Below, piece after piece: positions 21,795-30,596 of a DNA stretch of 64,000 bases (position 1 is its first letter; every line of letters starts with the position of its first letter). A program made the position numbers and the translations under genes. Under the pieces are notes generated by a model. The model saw nothing but the letters and a program-made list of their open reading frames with translations. It searched no databases and was not told the origin of the DNA. Origin of the DNA: Daedaleopsis sinensis (taxonomy: Eukaryota > Basidiomycota > Agaricomycetes > Polyporales > Polyporaceae); the NCBI GenBank assembly GCA_033807695.1, contig CM066300.1, positions 2,046,001-2,110,000 on the forward strand, read 5' to 3'.

Positions 21795-22165
21795 GCTTGA
21801 AAGGAGAGTGGTGTGTCGTCAGATAGTAACGACAGGTCGGTAGAAATAAGGGCAGATGGGGTTTTCAAGGAGAGTGGTGTATCGTTCAGTGACGATAGGT
21901 CGGCTAATGGTAAATGTGTAAGGACAGTGGTTGATGAGGGTCGGCAGATGGCAGATGAGTAAGGACAGTGATTGAATAAAGAAGATTTGGTTAGTCACGA
22001 GGGGGTGAGGGGAATAGTCGGAGGGGATGGCGGTAGTGAAGGAGATGACGGTATTAAGAGGAGAAGGGGATGACGGGGGAGAAGGAGATGACGGTAGTCT
22101 GGGAGGGGATGGTGGTAAAGACGGGGATGACGGTAGTTGGAGGGGAAGGAGATGACGGTGTACCA
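21795..22165. repeat. Imperfect minisatellite-like tandem repeats
   Basis: Two repeat families are adjacent. At 21795-21980, about four diverged copies start AAGGAGAGTGGTG or AAGGACAGTG and include a ...GAYAGGTCGG segment. At ~22021-22160, about seven ~20-bp units are built around GGRGATGACGGTAGT. The plus strand is purine-rich. No coding potential. Confidence 0.65.
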
Positions 22166-22397
22166 GTGAAGACTGAGAAAGGTTGAAGGCAAGGGAAAGT
22201 TTGACGGTCTACTGACTGTGTGAGTACTCCTGGACTGCTTAATACTCACCAGCGATTGCCCTCGTATGCCGACAACAAACATTGGGCGCACATGATGCTC
22301 CGCGACTGGCGATACAGACCTGCAGTATGTCGACATAGTGAGTTGTCGTCTTCGGTGTAAAAACTTAGACAGTGTTGCTCACCACGGCGAGTCATGG

Positions 22398-23676
22398 TCA
22401 GGCCCAGTGATATCCGTGTGCGCCGGGCATCATCTGTGGGCCTCCCGGGAGGCCAACAGGCCAAACGGGAGGTATCGGATAGTAGTAAGGGGGTGGACCG
22501 GGCACTGGACCGGGCTGGTAGTGGCGCGGATCTCCTGGAGCTACCCCCCACAGAGGCGGTTGGGCAGGCCACCACTGCTGAGGCGGTTGAGCAGCCCCAG
22601 GCCACCAGTACTGAGGAACAGGATTCGGAAGTCCAAGGGGCGGTGCGGGAGGAGGAGGATTATGGTTGGCCTGGCGCGGGACAGCGGCGATAGCTTGAAC
22701 ATTCGCATTCCGAAGTCGACGAGCGGGGGCGTCGTTACCGCGCACCGGATACTGGGGACAACCGCAAGTCTTCCACTGTGCAGTGCAGACGTAGCAGAAC
22801 TGGTGCCCACACCTGCACGTAATGTGGTTGCAACCCTCTCCGAGTTCGACGACATGTCTGCACTGCGGGCACTGCTTCCAACCGTGGTCCGTGGCCATCC
22901 TCAGCACTCGCTCGTCCTCACGGGTGTTGCACATGTCGGTGGCACGGTGTGCTCTGGCTTGGCAGTGGCCACAGGTGCGCTCACCACAAGCGTAGCAGAT
23001 GAGGGCAAACGCGCGATCAGTTGCGGGGCCGATGAACGTGGAGCAGTTGTGACAGTACACTCTGTCTCTGGTGCCGAATTCTTCCGCCTTCTCTCTCAAG
23101 AGATGGAGGATAGAGTCTGGGTCCGGATGGTGTGGACGCAAGACATCGAACTGGATGGGAGCGGGACCGCAAGGGCACTTGGGCGGGAAGAGGGATTCGT
23201 TCCTGATCGCGGTTTCGAACAGATGAGTGAGGCACTCGACATCGTACACATGCCCACATTCCGGAATCCGGAGGATAGCACCGTCGATCTCAACCCCGCA
23301 GATACCACATTGGGGCCTTCTGACTCTGGAGCAATACAGCGGTTAATACCCTCAGGCTTTGATCCATCGACGACACTCACCGGCGTTCGGCTACCATCTG
23401 GGAAGTACCAGCACTAGGCTGACTAGTCCCTTGCTGTGACCTGTACGCGGACGTCGCAGACCTTGCGAGTTCGACAGTGCATCGTGTAACACGCGGGATT
23501 GCAGGCCCCGCCCTGACCAACTCTTCATCTTGCTGGAGCATCGGCCCAAAGCAGGACACCTGATCGATTCGGAGAAAATCTGCCTCGTCGTTCCAGTTGT
23601 AGACAGCGTCTCTCCTGTGTCGGCGTGGGGTTCTGCGGAAGAAGTCGGGGTAGAAGTTAGAGTGTCGATTACCCAT
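22398..23676 (-). CDS. RBR-type E3 ubiquitin ligase, copy 2
   Basis: Two-exon RING1-IBR-RING2 ligase. The ATG at 23676 starts MGNRHSNFYPDFFRRTPRRH; a 55-nt intron (23326-23380) follows. Exon 2 opens with RING1 (P-Q-C-G-I-C-G-V-E-I ... E-C-G-H-V-Y-D-V-E-C-L), then an IBR (R-V-Y-C-H-N-C ... C-Y-A-C-G-E-R-T-C-G-H-C) and RING2 (CPQCRHVVELGEGCNHITCR ... HQFCYVC), with the catalytic Cys in HITC. Unlike copies 1 and 3 it lacks the LSD-type N-terminal motif. It has a long Pro/Trp/Tyr-rich C-terminal tail (PQYWWPG, PPQQWWPAQPPLWG), ending HGYHWA. It lies directly downstream of copy 3 on the same strand. All zinc ligands appear intact. Confidence 0.85.
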
Positions 23677-24668
23677 TGGCAGTCGTAGAAATGTGTAGAA
23701 AGAGAGAGGAGCACAAATCCCAGACTGGATTGATGTCTGTCTCTTGCTTAAATGCTGTCGGCGATGCTGAGCACATACCTGAACCAGAGTGGTTCCCTCC
23801 GACGTGTTTTCGCCTTGTGGCCATTGCACATTCAACGTGAAAATGTCTTCTCCTGTGCAAGGTGCAAGTCCGAAGCACGAAGCTCGTCGAAGCTACGCAG
23901 AACCGACTCGCATCCACCCGAGAACATGCCTTCGCATTTGTTAACTTGCGCAATGTGAGCATGGTGAGTCGCTTCTTCGCCAGAACGGTAGCCTACTTTT
24001 GTTCCCTCGCTGCGCGTCCGTACCTGTTGCACTGGACGCATCAGGGCTTCGGAGGCCAACGCGCTGCTTCGGAAGGCCGCACATCTTGCAAAGGACTAGA
24101 AGCTTCGTAGGAGGTGTTGTGCTTCGGCGCGTCCGATGGTCAGTGCACAAAGCTGAATGCTGCCAGCGAAGCACTTGGGAGCAGTGGGCTTATAACCGCC
24201 GATACGACGGCCACAATAAAATGTGCCGGAGGGGTAAGGCTCTCGAATCTTAGCTAGTGCTCTTAAAAACCTGCTCAATCATCAGCAACCAACAAACCGA
24301 CCATCTTGCGGGCCATAACGGGGCGGAGACGCTATTGTGGCAAGCATCACGACGCTCTCAGGCTAGTGCTTGGGTTCCGGGGTGATCCGTGTGATAACGG
24401 TGGTGCTTGATTCTATTGTATATTGTTGAGTAACCTCATCTCACGTTAACATCAGCCACAAAATGACTTAGTGGATGGAGTTGACCCCGCGCTGCTGAAG
24501 CCAAGGGTCTCAAATCCACCGGTTCCTTCTGCATCGAGCACAAGCCCACATTTGACAACCGCTGCAGTTCTACCGCGAGAAATATACGGGTGAATTGTTG
24601 AGCTTTCTCGGAGAGGGGGGGGGGGGGCACTCACAAACAAGAAGAGGCGCAGGTAATGCCCACAGCCA
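23677..24668. other. Gene-poor stretch between RBR copies 2 and 3
   Basis: Holds the upstream region of RBR copy 2, a probable MYND relic (24060-24250) and a 13-base G homopolymer (24615-24627). No intact gene found. Confidence 0.5.
24060..24250 (+). pseudogene. Decayed MYND-type zinc finger relic
   Basis: One plus-strand frame contains RVRWSVHKAECC, matching the end of a MYND finger (CQ..DW..HK.EC). Just upstream, in other frames, are KLRRRCCASA and CKGLEAS, which resemble the Lys-Leu-Arg-Arg-Cys middle of MYND fingers. The pieces are separated by frame changes and an in-frame TAG, and the Y-C-S/C-Q core is missing. Introns cannot easily join them because the gaps are too short. I read this as a relic of the MYND family found intact at 32-36 kb. 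The evidence is short, so confidence is low. Confidence 0.3.
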
Positions 24669-26049
24669 TCACAGGTGCCGCCGCCTGTGACATAACGCCA
24701 TCGGTGCAAACAATCGCGGTTCTCCCTCAACCTCGCTACCTCTCTCTACGACCTGCATATAGTTAGCTGCCCGGACCGGTGCCTGGACAGCGTTGCCTTG
24801 TACGCGCTGCTGCCGGTCGACCCTGTCCCGCGCAGTGTGGAGCAGCCGGTCCTCGTCCCACTGAGTGCAGGTGCACGTCTTCCATGTCGCGGTACAGAGG
24901 TAGCAGAACTGGTGTCTGCATCGGCATGTCATGTGGTAGCAGCCGATAGACAGTTCAACCAGGTACCCGCACCCGGGGCAGCGCTTCCACCCGGACTGCT
25001 CGGTCAAGGCGACAACAGCTTCGTCCTCGGCGCTGGTGCAACGGATCGCGAGGGAGTGAGCGGCCTTCTTGCAGTGTCCGCATATCTCCGACCAGCAATC
25101 CTGACAGTGCATGTGAGTGGCGGATCCGGTCGCAGCTCCGAGGAACACTGAGCAAGTAGGGCGGTAGCAATAGACCCTGTTCTTCGTCCCGAACTCAATT
25201 GTTTTCTTGTCGAACCGCGAGACGAGGTCCTGGCTCAAGTACACCCTCACAGTGGTGATATTGAATGGCTAGCGGCAGCACGATGCTGGGAAGAGAGACT
25301 CGTCCACCATGGCCGCGCGGAAAAGATCCTCGAGGCACTTGACGTCGTACGTGTCACCGCACGGCGCGCGGATAACCGGACCCTTGATGTCGTCGCGGCA
25401 GATGACGCAGGACTCGAGGCTAAGCAAATGTGTGGCACAGTTGAGTCGCCGTCATAAGCTCCTGCAAGCTTGAAACGCACCATGCTTGACTCGCATTGCT
25501 CGGTAGCTTCTTAGAAGAGGACGAAGGACCCGCCAGCGCGGTCACGATGCCAGACCTACATGCATTTAGTAAATTGGTGCGAAGACAATCGAGGCATGAC
25601 ACTCACGATCTACCCGGTGCAAGACGCACCGATGTCGTACCACTGCGAGCCGGCTCAGCAGTGATCGGCGTCGGTACCCGCGTCAGAGGTGCGGACACTT
25701 GATTTAGAGTAGGTGGCAGGCGTCCCTCGGCGAGTGCCCTTGCGATCTCCCTATCGTCTCTCGCGATCTCTTCTGTTCGGGAGAACTCCTCGAGCAGTGG
25801 CGCATCTTCACGGAGGGCCATGTCGATGCTATGCGCTAGGGCCATATCATGCGCCAGATCTTGCAGAGCACGAGCATCATCGCCGAAGAGCTGTAGGGCG
25901 AGGTCCTCATCAGAGAGAGGGTTGGCTCTGTTCTTTCCTTTGCTGCGCTCTTGGACGTCGTCCACATCTTGTAATGAACAGGCCGCGATGAAAGCGAGGA
26001 ATGAATGTCGCAACGTCGGCGTCCGAGTCGGCGAGCACGGGGTGCTCAT
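24669..26049 (-). pseudogene. RBR-type E3 ubiquitin ligase, copy 3, with an internal TAG
   Basis: Three exons: 26049-25607, 25555-25481 and 25419-24669, with introns of 51 and 61 nt in matching phase. The N-terminus shares PLSDEDLALQLF and ...ARALAEGRLPP features with copy 1. RING1 reads L-E-S-C-V-I-C-R-D-D-I ... P-C-G-D-T-Y-D-V-K-C-L, IBR R-V-Y-C-Y ... C-Q-D-C-W-S-E-I-C-G-H-C, and RING2 CPGCGYLVELSIGCYHMTCR ... HQFCYLC with catalytic Cys present. Between RING1 and IBR, codon TAG (25269-25271) interrupts S-C-C-R-*-P-F where copy 1 has C-C-Q-N-P-L; CAG to TAG is one transition. Everything downstream is otherwise open and conserved, so the gene is either freshly dead, polymorphic, or a sequencing error. 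Confidence 0.75.
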
Positions 26050-26880
26050 CCACGGCCCGAGCGGAAGACGGGAGGGTAAAAAGCAGATTGATGTGGTCCT
26101 ATCTTTATGGAAGAGTTCAGTGAGAACGTCGCTCCTTTCTCGCCCTTGGGGATCTGAGGATAATCTGTAAAGGAAGTCGCGAAGGAAGGCTTCTGACTGA
26201 AGGCTGAGGCTACCGCAGCACAACGTTAGAGGATTAGCTCGTACTGACCAGTCAAATTAGCGACACCACGAGTACTCTTCGGTTCTCACATGCCTGGACT
26301 CGGGTTACTGACTCTTCAACATATTCAACTTGTAAGTACACTGAGCGTGATGTGGCATAAGCTTCCTCGGGAACTTGAAGCAGCTTGAACAGGTCTGCTA
26401 GGCTGTCAGAAAGAAGTTGCATGACAGCTGACATGTGGCTGCGAAAAGCCGGGGGCACATACTTATGCAGCTGTGTGCGGTACGTGGTCATCATGTTCAT
26501 GATGGCGGAGGGCAAGATTAGACCAAATAGAGACGCCCGTGCAGCAGCCAGCCTAACGGTATAGTTTGGAATAGCAAGCAGCCCTCAGCGGAGCATGATC
26601 GTACTTAATCCGAACCGCTGGCACAATACAAGCAGCCCGATATCCTCATAAACGGCGCGCAACTTTGACAGCACATTCATTCTGTTCCTGCGGTCAACAC
26701 GGACCATTGGTCATGAGAAGTCTGCCATGACCATACCAGTGTCACACCGATGTCCGTATGACCCCGTCCACCAGCTTGATCATCTATCCGTGACGGCTCG
26801 CAAGAAGGTATGTGCTTCTCCCTCACCAGTAACCAGTGACTGGACACCTCCCCACAACCAGACACTAGCATCCTGTAGGT
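26050..26880. other. Intergenic
   Basis: Upstream of RBR copy 3 (-) and of the M20 gene (+). A minus-strand open frame at 26252-26515 has a few helical features but no ATG-led, recognisable protein, so I do not call it. Confidence 0.4.
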
Positions 26881-27619
26881 ATGATAGTAGGTCAGCGGTC
26901 GGATGCGAGCCTCACAACAGAGGCACACGTCCAAGCGGGTTGTTGGTCCAGCTTGTTCAGCCTGCTCCGCATAGGCCGGCGGAGCGGCAAGAAAGCAACG
27001 GTTACATCGGGCCTGGAAATTCAGGATGCCAAGCTACATCCCGAACGAGATGTAGCTGAACCGGTGAGTGATTGAACAGCACTATTGCCAGCCGTATTCC
27101 GCTCATCAATTCGTTCCATAGCCTGCATACCTCCATTTCGCGCAACATTGGTATGGCTCCTACGACGACAGGACTCATTCGGTCAGGCTATCGGAGAAGC
27201 TTCCCCCGACCTACGCGCTGAAGGAAGAAATTCCGCCCGAGGTCCTTCAGACCATACAAGACAAGGTGAAGGAGTTGTCTCCCGAGCTTCGTAAGCTCAG
27301 TCTGGATATTTGGCGTACGTACGGTCAGCTATTGTACCTGACTTCATGCCAGTGGCTGATACGCGGGTCGCTGGTGAATTAGATCATCCAGAAATCATGT
27401 ACGAGGAGAAGTACGTAGAGTTTGCACGTTTTCACGAATATCCACTCACCTCGATACAGGTATGCACATGACAGGCTCACGCAGTTCATGACTACGCACG
27501 GATTTACGGTGACACCTCACTACCTCGGTATGGAAACCGCCTGGAAGGCCACCTTCACGCACCCGGGGAGCGGAAAGACTCGGCGACAGGCGCGCATCAT
27601 CGGCGTAAACTCTGAAATG

Positions 27620-27801
27620 TGTTGAAAGTAACCCGGCGCTTGTAGAGCGCTTAGGGCGGTACTGTACAGCTCGGCCATGGCCGAAACCTTATTCCGCGTA
27701 GTATCTACTGTACATTGTAGATACATCAAAATCTCTAGTCCTGTTGCATCCTTCCGCTTCGCTCGTCGTCGCTCTGCTCGTGTTCTTGCCTATTTCCAAT
27801 A
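27620..27801 (+). repeat. 5' LTR
   Basis: 182 bp. Contains four palindromes: GCGCT-tgtag-AGCGC (27636-27650), CTGTACAG (27662-27669), TCGGCCATGGCCGA (27671-27684) and GTATCTAC-8 nt-GTAGATAC (27701-27724). Confidence 0.95.
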
Positions 27802-27816
27802 GGTTATGAGCCCTGC
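27802..27816 (+). other. Primer-binding site, half tRNA-iMet type
   Basis: GGTTATGAGCCCTGC is the complement of GCAGGGCUCAUAACC, the anticodon stem-loop of eukaryotic initiator tRNA-Met (compared with the yeast sequence from memory). It sits immediately after the LTR. Confidence 0.85.
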
Positions 27817-27976
27817 TGCTTAAACTGCTCGTTCTCACTTGTCATCGTCGTCAACTCGTTCGTAACCGCTCGCAAACGGTCGGTAGCCTCCCGAGCAACT
27901 TCAGTCCGACACACGTCTTCGACTCCGAGCCCACTGTCCTTACCCCCTCATCTCCCCCGCCGTCTCCCCCATCACC

Positions 27977-28813
27977 ATGGACGAAAGACCCAGTCAACAC
28001 CGCATCACGCAGCTCATCGAGGGCAACTACGAGGTGTGGCGCGTTCAGATGAGTTCTATCCTCGTTGCATTGGATCTCTGGGACGTTGTCCGCCCATCCT
28101 CCGAGGTCCCGACCGAGGAGATGATCCCCAAGGGTCCGAAGGGAGTGCGGGAGCAGCAGAAGAAGCGGGAGCTGGCTAGGTCGAAGATCATCCTTGCCAT
28201 CGATCCCTCCCAGGTGCCTTTCGTGTTGGGCATGGAAAACCCTCGCGAGATGTGGGAAGCGCTCGAGCAGGTGCATCGTTCTTCGTCAGTCAATTCTGCC
28301 CTCTCTCTCCGTCGCTCCTTCCTTCGCATGGTCAAGAACGAGGACGAGTCCGCCATCGGCTGGATCGGTCGTGTTCGTGCACGAGCTCTCGAGCTCTCTC
28401 ACACCCCTTGTCCCGCCACGACCATCGACATCATCCTCGTCATCACCGAAGGCCTTTCCCCCGATTATGCCCCCGTCCTCACGCAGCTCGAGTCCCTTCC
28501 GTTCGACTCGCTCACTATCTCTGCTGTCACCACTCGCATCACTGGCTTCGAAGCTCAACTTCGTCGTGCCCAGGCCAGTGCTTCGGACTTCTCCAGCGCT
28601 CATGCGCTCGTCGCTCGTGGCGAAGTCACCTGCCACCTCTGCGGAGGTGTTGGCCACTACATTCGTGAGTGCCCGACTCCCAAGTCGTTTGCTAAGCCGA
28701 AGAAGACTCGAGGCAGGGAGGAGGAAGGTGGTGATGGGGAGGGGCGTCTCTCATCGCACGTTGCGCGTTTTGGGATAGATGATTCGGACACTGAGGTTCT
28801 CCGCTTGTACTAA
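27977..28813 (+). CDS. gag: Copia-type Gag polyprotein with CCHC zinc knuckle
   Basis: Structural capsid/nucleocapsid protein of the element, 278 codons, intact from ATG to TAA. The N-terminal part shows the copia Gag start (LIEGNYEVWRVQMSSILVAL, LWDVV). A UBN2/Retrotran_gag_2-like middle follows (SKIILAIDPSQVPFVL, MWEALEQVH, LRRSFLRMVKNEDESAIGWI). One zinc knuckle at residues ~217-230 reads CHLCGGVGHYIREC (C-x2-C-x4-H-x4-C), followed by a Lys/Glu-rich tail. The 175-bp leader before it probably holds dimerisation and packaging signals. There is no pol frame afterwards; only 34 bp remain before the 3' LTR. An intact gag in an element without pol implies selection or very recent spread. Confidence 0.93.
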   Translation: MDERPSQHRITQLIEGNYEVWRVQMSSILVALDLWDVVRPSSEVPTEEMIPKGPKGVREQQKKRELARSKIILAIDPSQVPFVLGMENPREMWEALEQVHRSSSVNSALSLRRSFLRMVKNEDESAIGWIGRVRARALELSHTPCPATTIDIILVITEGLSPDYAPVLTQLESLPFDSLTISAVTTRITGFEAQLRRAQASASDFSSAHALVARGEVTCHLCGGVGHYIRECPTPKSFAKPKKTRGREEEGGDGEGRLSSHVARFGIDDSDTEVLRLY

Positions 28814-28847
28814 TGGCTCTTGCTCACAAGCGCAGGCTTAAGGGGCG

Positions 28848-29029
28848 TGTTGAAAGTAACCCGGCGCTTGTAGAGCGCTTAGGGCGGTACTGTACAGCTC
28901 GGCCATGGCCGAAACCTTATTCCGCGTAGTATCTACTGTACATTGTAGATACATCAAAATCTCTAGTCCTGTTGCATCCTTCCGCTTCGCTCGTCGTCGC
29001 TCTGCTCGTGTTCTTGCCTATTTCCAATA
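28848..29029 (+). repeat. 3' LTR
   Basis: 182 bp, indistinguishable by eye from the 5' LTR; followed by the AAATG target duplication at 29030-29034. Confidence 0.95.
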
Positions 29030-30596
29030 AAATGGACGCTCTAGCGGGCATCGGGCATGCCTGTGGGCACAACTTGATCGCAATGTCGGGTGCTGCGGTT
29101 GCAATAGCCATCAAGGCGGCTCTGCAGCACCACGACGTCGCTGGGACTGTCGTTCTCCTCGGTACACCTGCGGAAGAGGCTGGAGGCGGGAAGATCACCC
29201 TGATCGAGCGGGGCGCATACAAGAACATGGACGCATGCATCATGTAGGGAGCCTGTATCCGTGCCTCGATCTCGAAGGCAATTTCTTACCTCGTTACTGA
29301 ACACAGGAGCCATCCCTCAGGCGGCCCAGAGAACCACACGGGAATCTCTCCGGGAGTTGCTTGTCAGCACATGGAGGTGGAGTTCTTTGGACATGGGTAT
29401 GTACCTGCTAGCGGTGACGTATGGACAAGATTTCGCTGACTTCATGTGTGCTCAGCGCGCATGCAGGCGCAGCTCCATGGGAAGCGCAGAACGCGCTCGA
29501 TGCAGCATTCGTCGCCTATGCAAGCATCTCAGCTCTACGCCAGCAGATGAAACCTGATTGTCGTGTACATGGCGTTATTTCTGGGCGCGATTGGGTCCCA
29601 AACAGTGAGCTCAGTACTAGTGACATCATACATAGGAATGCTGAATGGTTGGCCGTAGTTGTTCCCGACTATGCGAAGATGCACTACATTGTCCGGGCAC
29701 CCACTTGGGCAGAGCTCGAGGCATTGAGAGATCGCGTGAAGGCATGCTTCGAGTGCGTGGCGGATCGGATCTTGCCAAAACATTGACTCACTTGCACACA
29801 GAGCTGCAGCGCTTGCTACGGCATGCAAGATCGAAGTCGCATTTCACACGGGATACTACGATGTGCAGCAAAACAGTGTTCTAGGTACGGCTAGCCTACC
29901 AACGACGACAGGACGGCCGCTAACCACTCGAACACACGCTCCATCTCAACAGCGCAGGAGTATGCCAGACTAGTCGATGACATGTACAGCATGAGCACAG
30001 ATATTGGCGATGGTCCAAAGTACTCGACGGATTTTGTGAGTGCGATGTCCTGGAAATATGTCTACTTGCTCACTGATTGAGTCGCAGGGCAATGTCACAT
30101 TTGGTAACTACCGCTACTGGCAGCTGCTCGATACATGATCGCCGACTCACACGACGCCGCCTTGCAGAGGTTCCTGGATTGCACCCGTCCTATGCGATCC
30201 CCACCGAGCCCTACGGGCAGAACCATACGCCCCAGTTCACGAAGGCAGCCGCGACCCCAGAGGCACACGAGGTCACCCTCAAGGTCGCCACAGCCATGGC
30301 AGCGATCGGGTACAGGGTGCTTCAGGACGCAGAGTTCGCTGACGAGGTGAGTGCTACTAAACCCGCAGAATGTCGTTTCCGATGGGTAGTGACGCTGTTG
30401 CTTACAGGTGAAGCGTTCATTCGCCGACACGCGTGCAGTCACTATGACAGGGATGTCGGGACTCCAAGCGTTCCGATGACTCGATGATGAAGTAGGTTGA
30501 ACGATTCGACAACCACCGTCGCTGCTATGTATGCTGAAACCTTCCAAAGCTCACGTTAATCATACAGTTAACCCAACGATCCCGCGCCCGTTTACT

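Larger units (their letters stand above)
21277..22397. other. Intergenic, repeat-rich
   Basis: Promoter side of the 19469-21276 gene, the tandem repeats at 21795-22165 and the 3' flank of RBR copy 2. No exon supported. Confidence 0.5.
27620..29029 (+). mobile_element. Gag-only Ty1/copia-type LTR element (TR-GAG-like), complete
   Basis: 1,410 bp bounded by 182-bp direct LTRs (27620-27801 and 28848-29029) that look identical. AAATG is duplicated at both flanks (27615-27619 and 29030-29034), the 5-bp signature of integrase. Directly after the 5' LTR, GGTTATGAGCCCTGC (27802-27816) is complementary to the anticodon arm of initiator tRNA-Met, the half-tRNA primer site of copia/Ty5-type elements. 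A short purine-rich tract (AAGGGGCG) precedes the 3' LTR. The only ORF is gag; protease, integrase and reverse transcriptase are absent, so mobility must depend on another element. LTR termini are TGTTG...CAATA. Confidence 0.95.
26881..30479 (+). pseudogene. M20-family metallopeptidase (PM20D2-like) split by an LTR element
   Basis: Zinc-dependent amidohydrolase/dipeptidase family. Recognisable exons: ~27122-27319 (KLPPTYALKEEIPPEVLQTI), a small exon HPEIMYEEK, YAHDRLTQFMTTHGFTVTPH, then GVNSE-M. The 1,410-bp element sits exactly at GAA ATG. Coding resumes at 29032 with DALAGIGHACGHNLIAMSG, containing the zinc-binding His motif, then TPAEEAGGGK, AHAGAAPWEAQNALDAAF, VVPDYAKMHYIVRAPTWAEL, YSTDFGNVTF and GQNHTPQFTKAAA. 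The stop is at 30477-30479. Apart from the insertion, I see no other lesion, and introns have normal borders. The first exon(s) before 27122 are uncertain; ~26881-27063 is a candidate. Gene function is probably lost in this allele. Confidence 0.85.

Noticed and set aside
24615..24627. Thirteen-base G run
   Set aside because: A homopolymer, likely a sequencing-prone simple repeat; no four-run G-quadruplex pattern is seen around it.
25250..25310. Short intron ending at gctag to remove the TAG of RBR copy 3
   Set aside because: It would be only about 40 nt with a gtggac donor and would delete the conserved C-C pair of RING1, so the stop is treated as exonic.
26252..26515. Minus-strand frame of 87 codons upstream of the M20 gene
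   Set aside because: Begins with a non-ATG codon, has no family resemblance and no convincing splice partners.
27122..27320. Start codon ATG at ~27151 (MAPTTTG...) for the M20 gene
   Set aside because: It is in a different frame from the conserved KLPPTYALKEEIPPE exon, with no splice pair to correct it, so the true start must be upstream.
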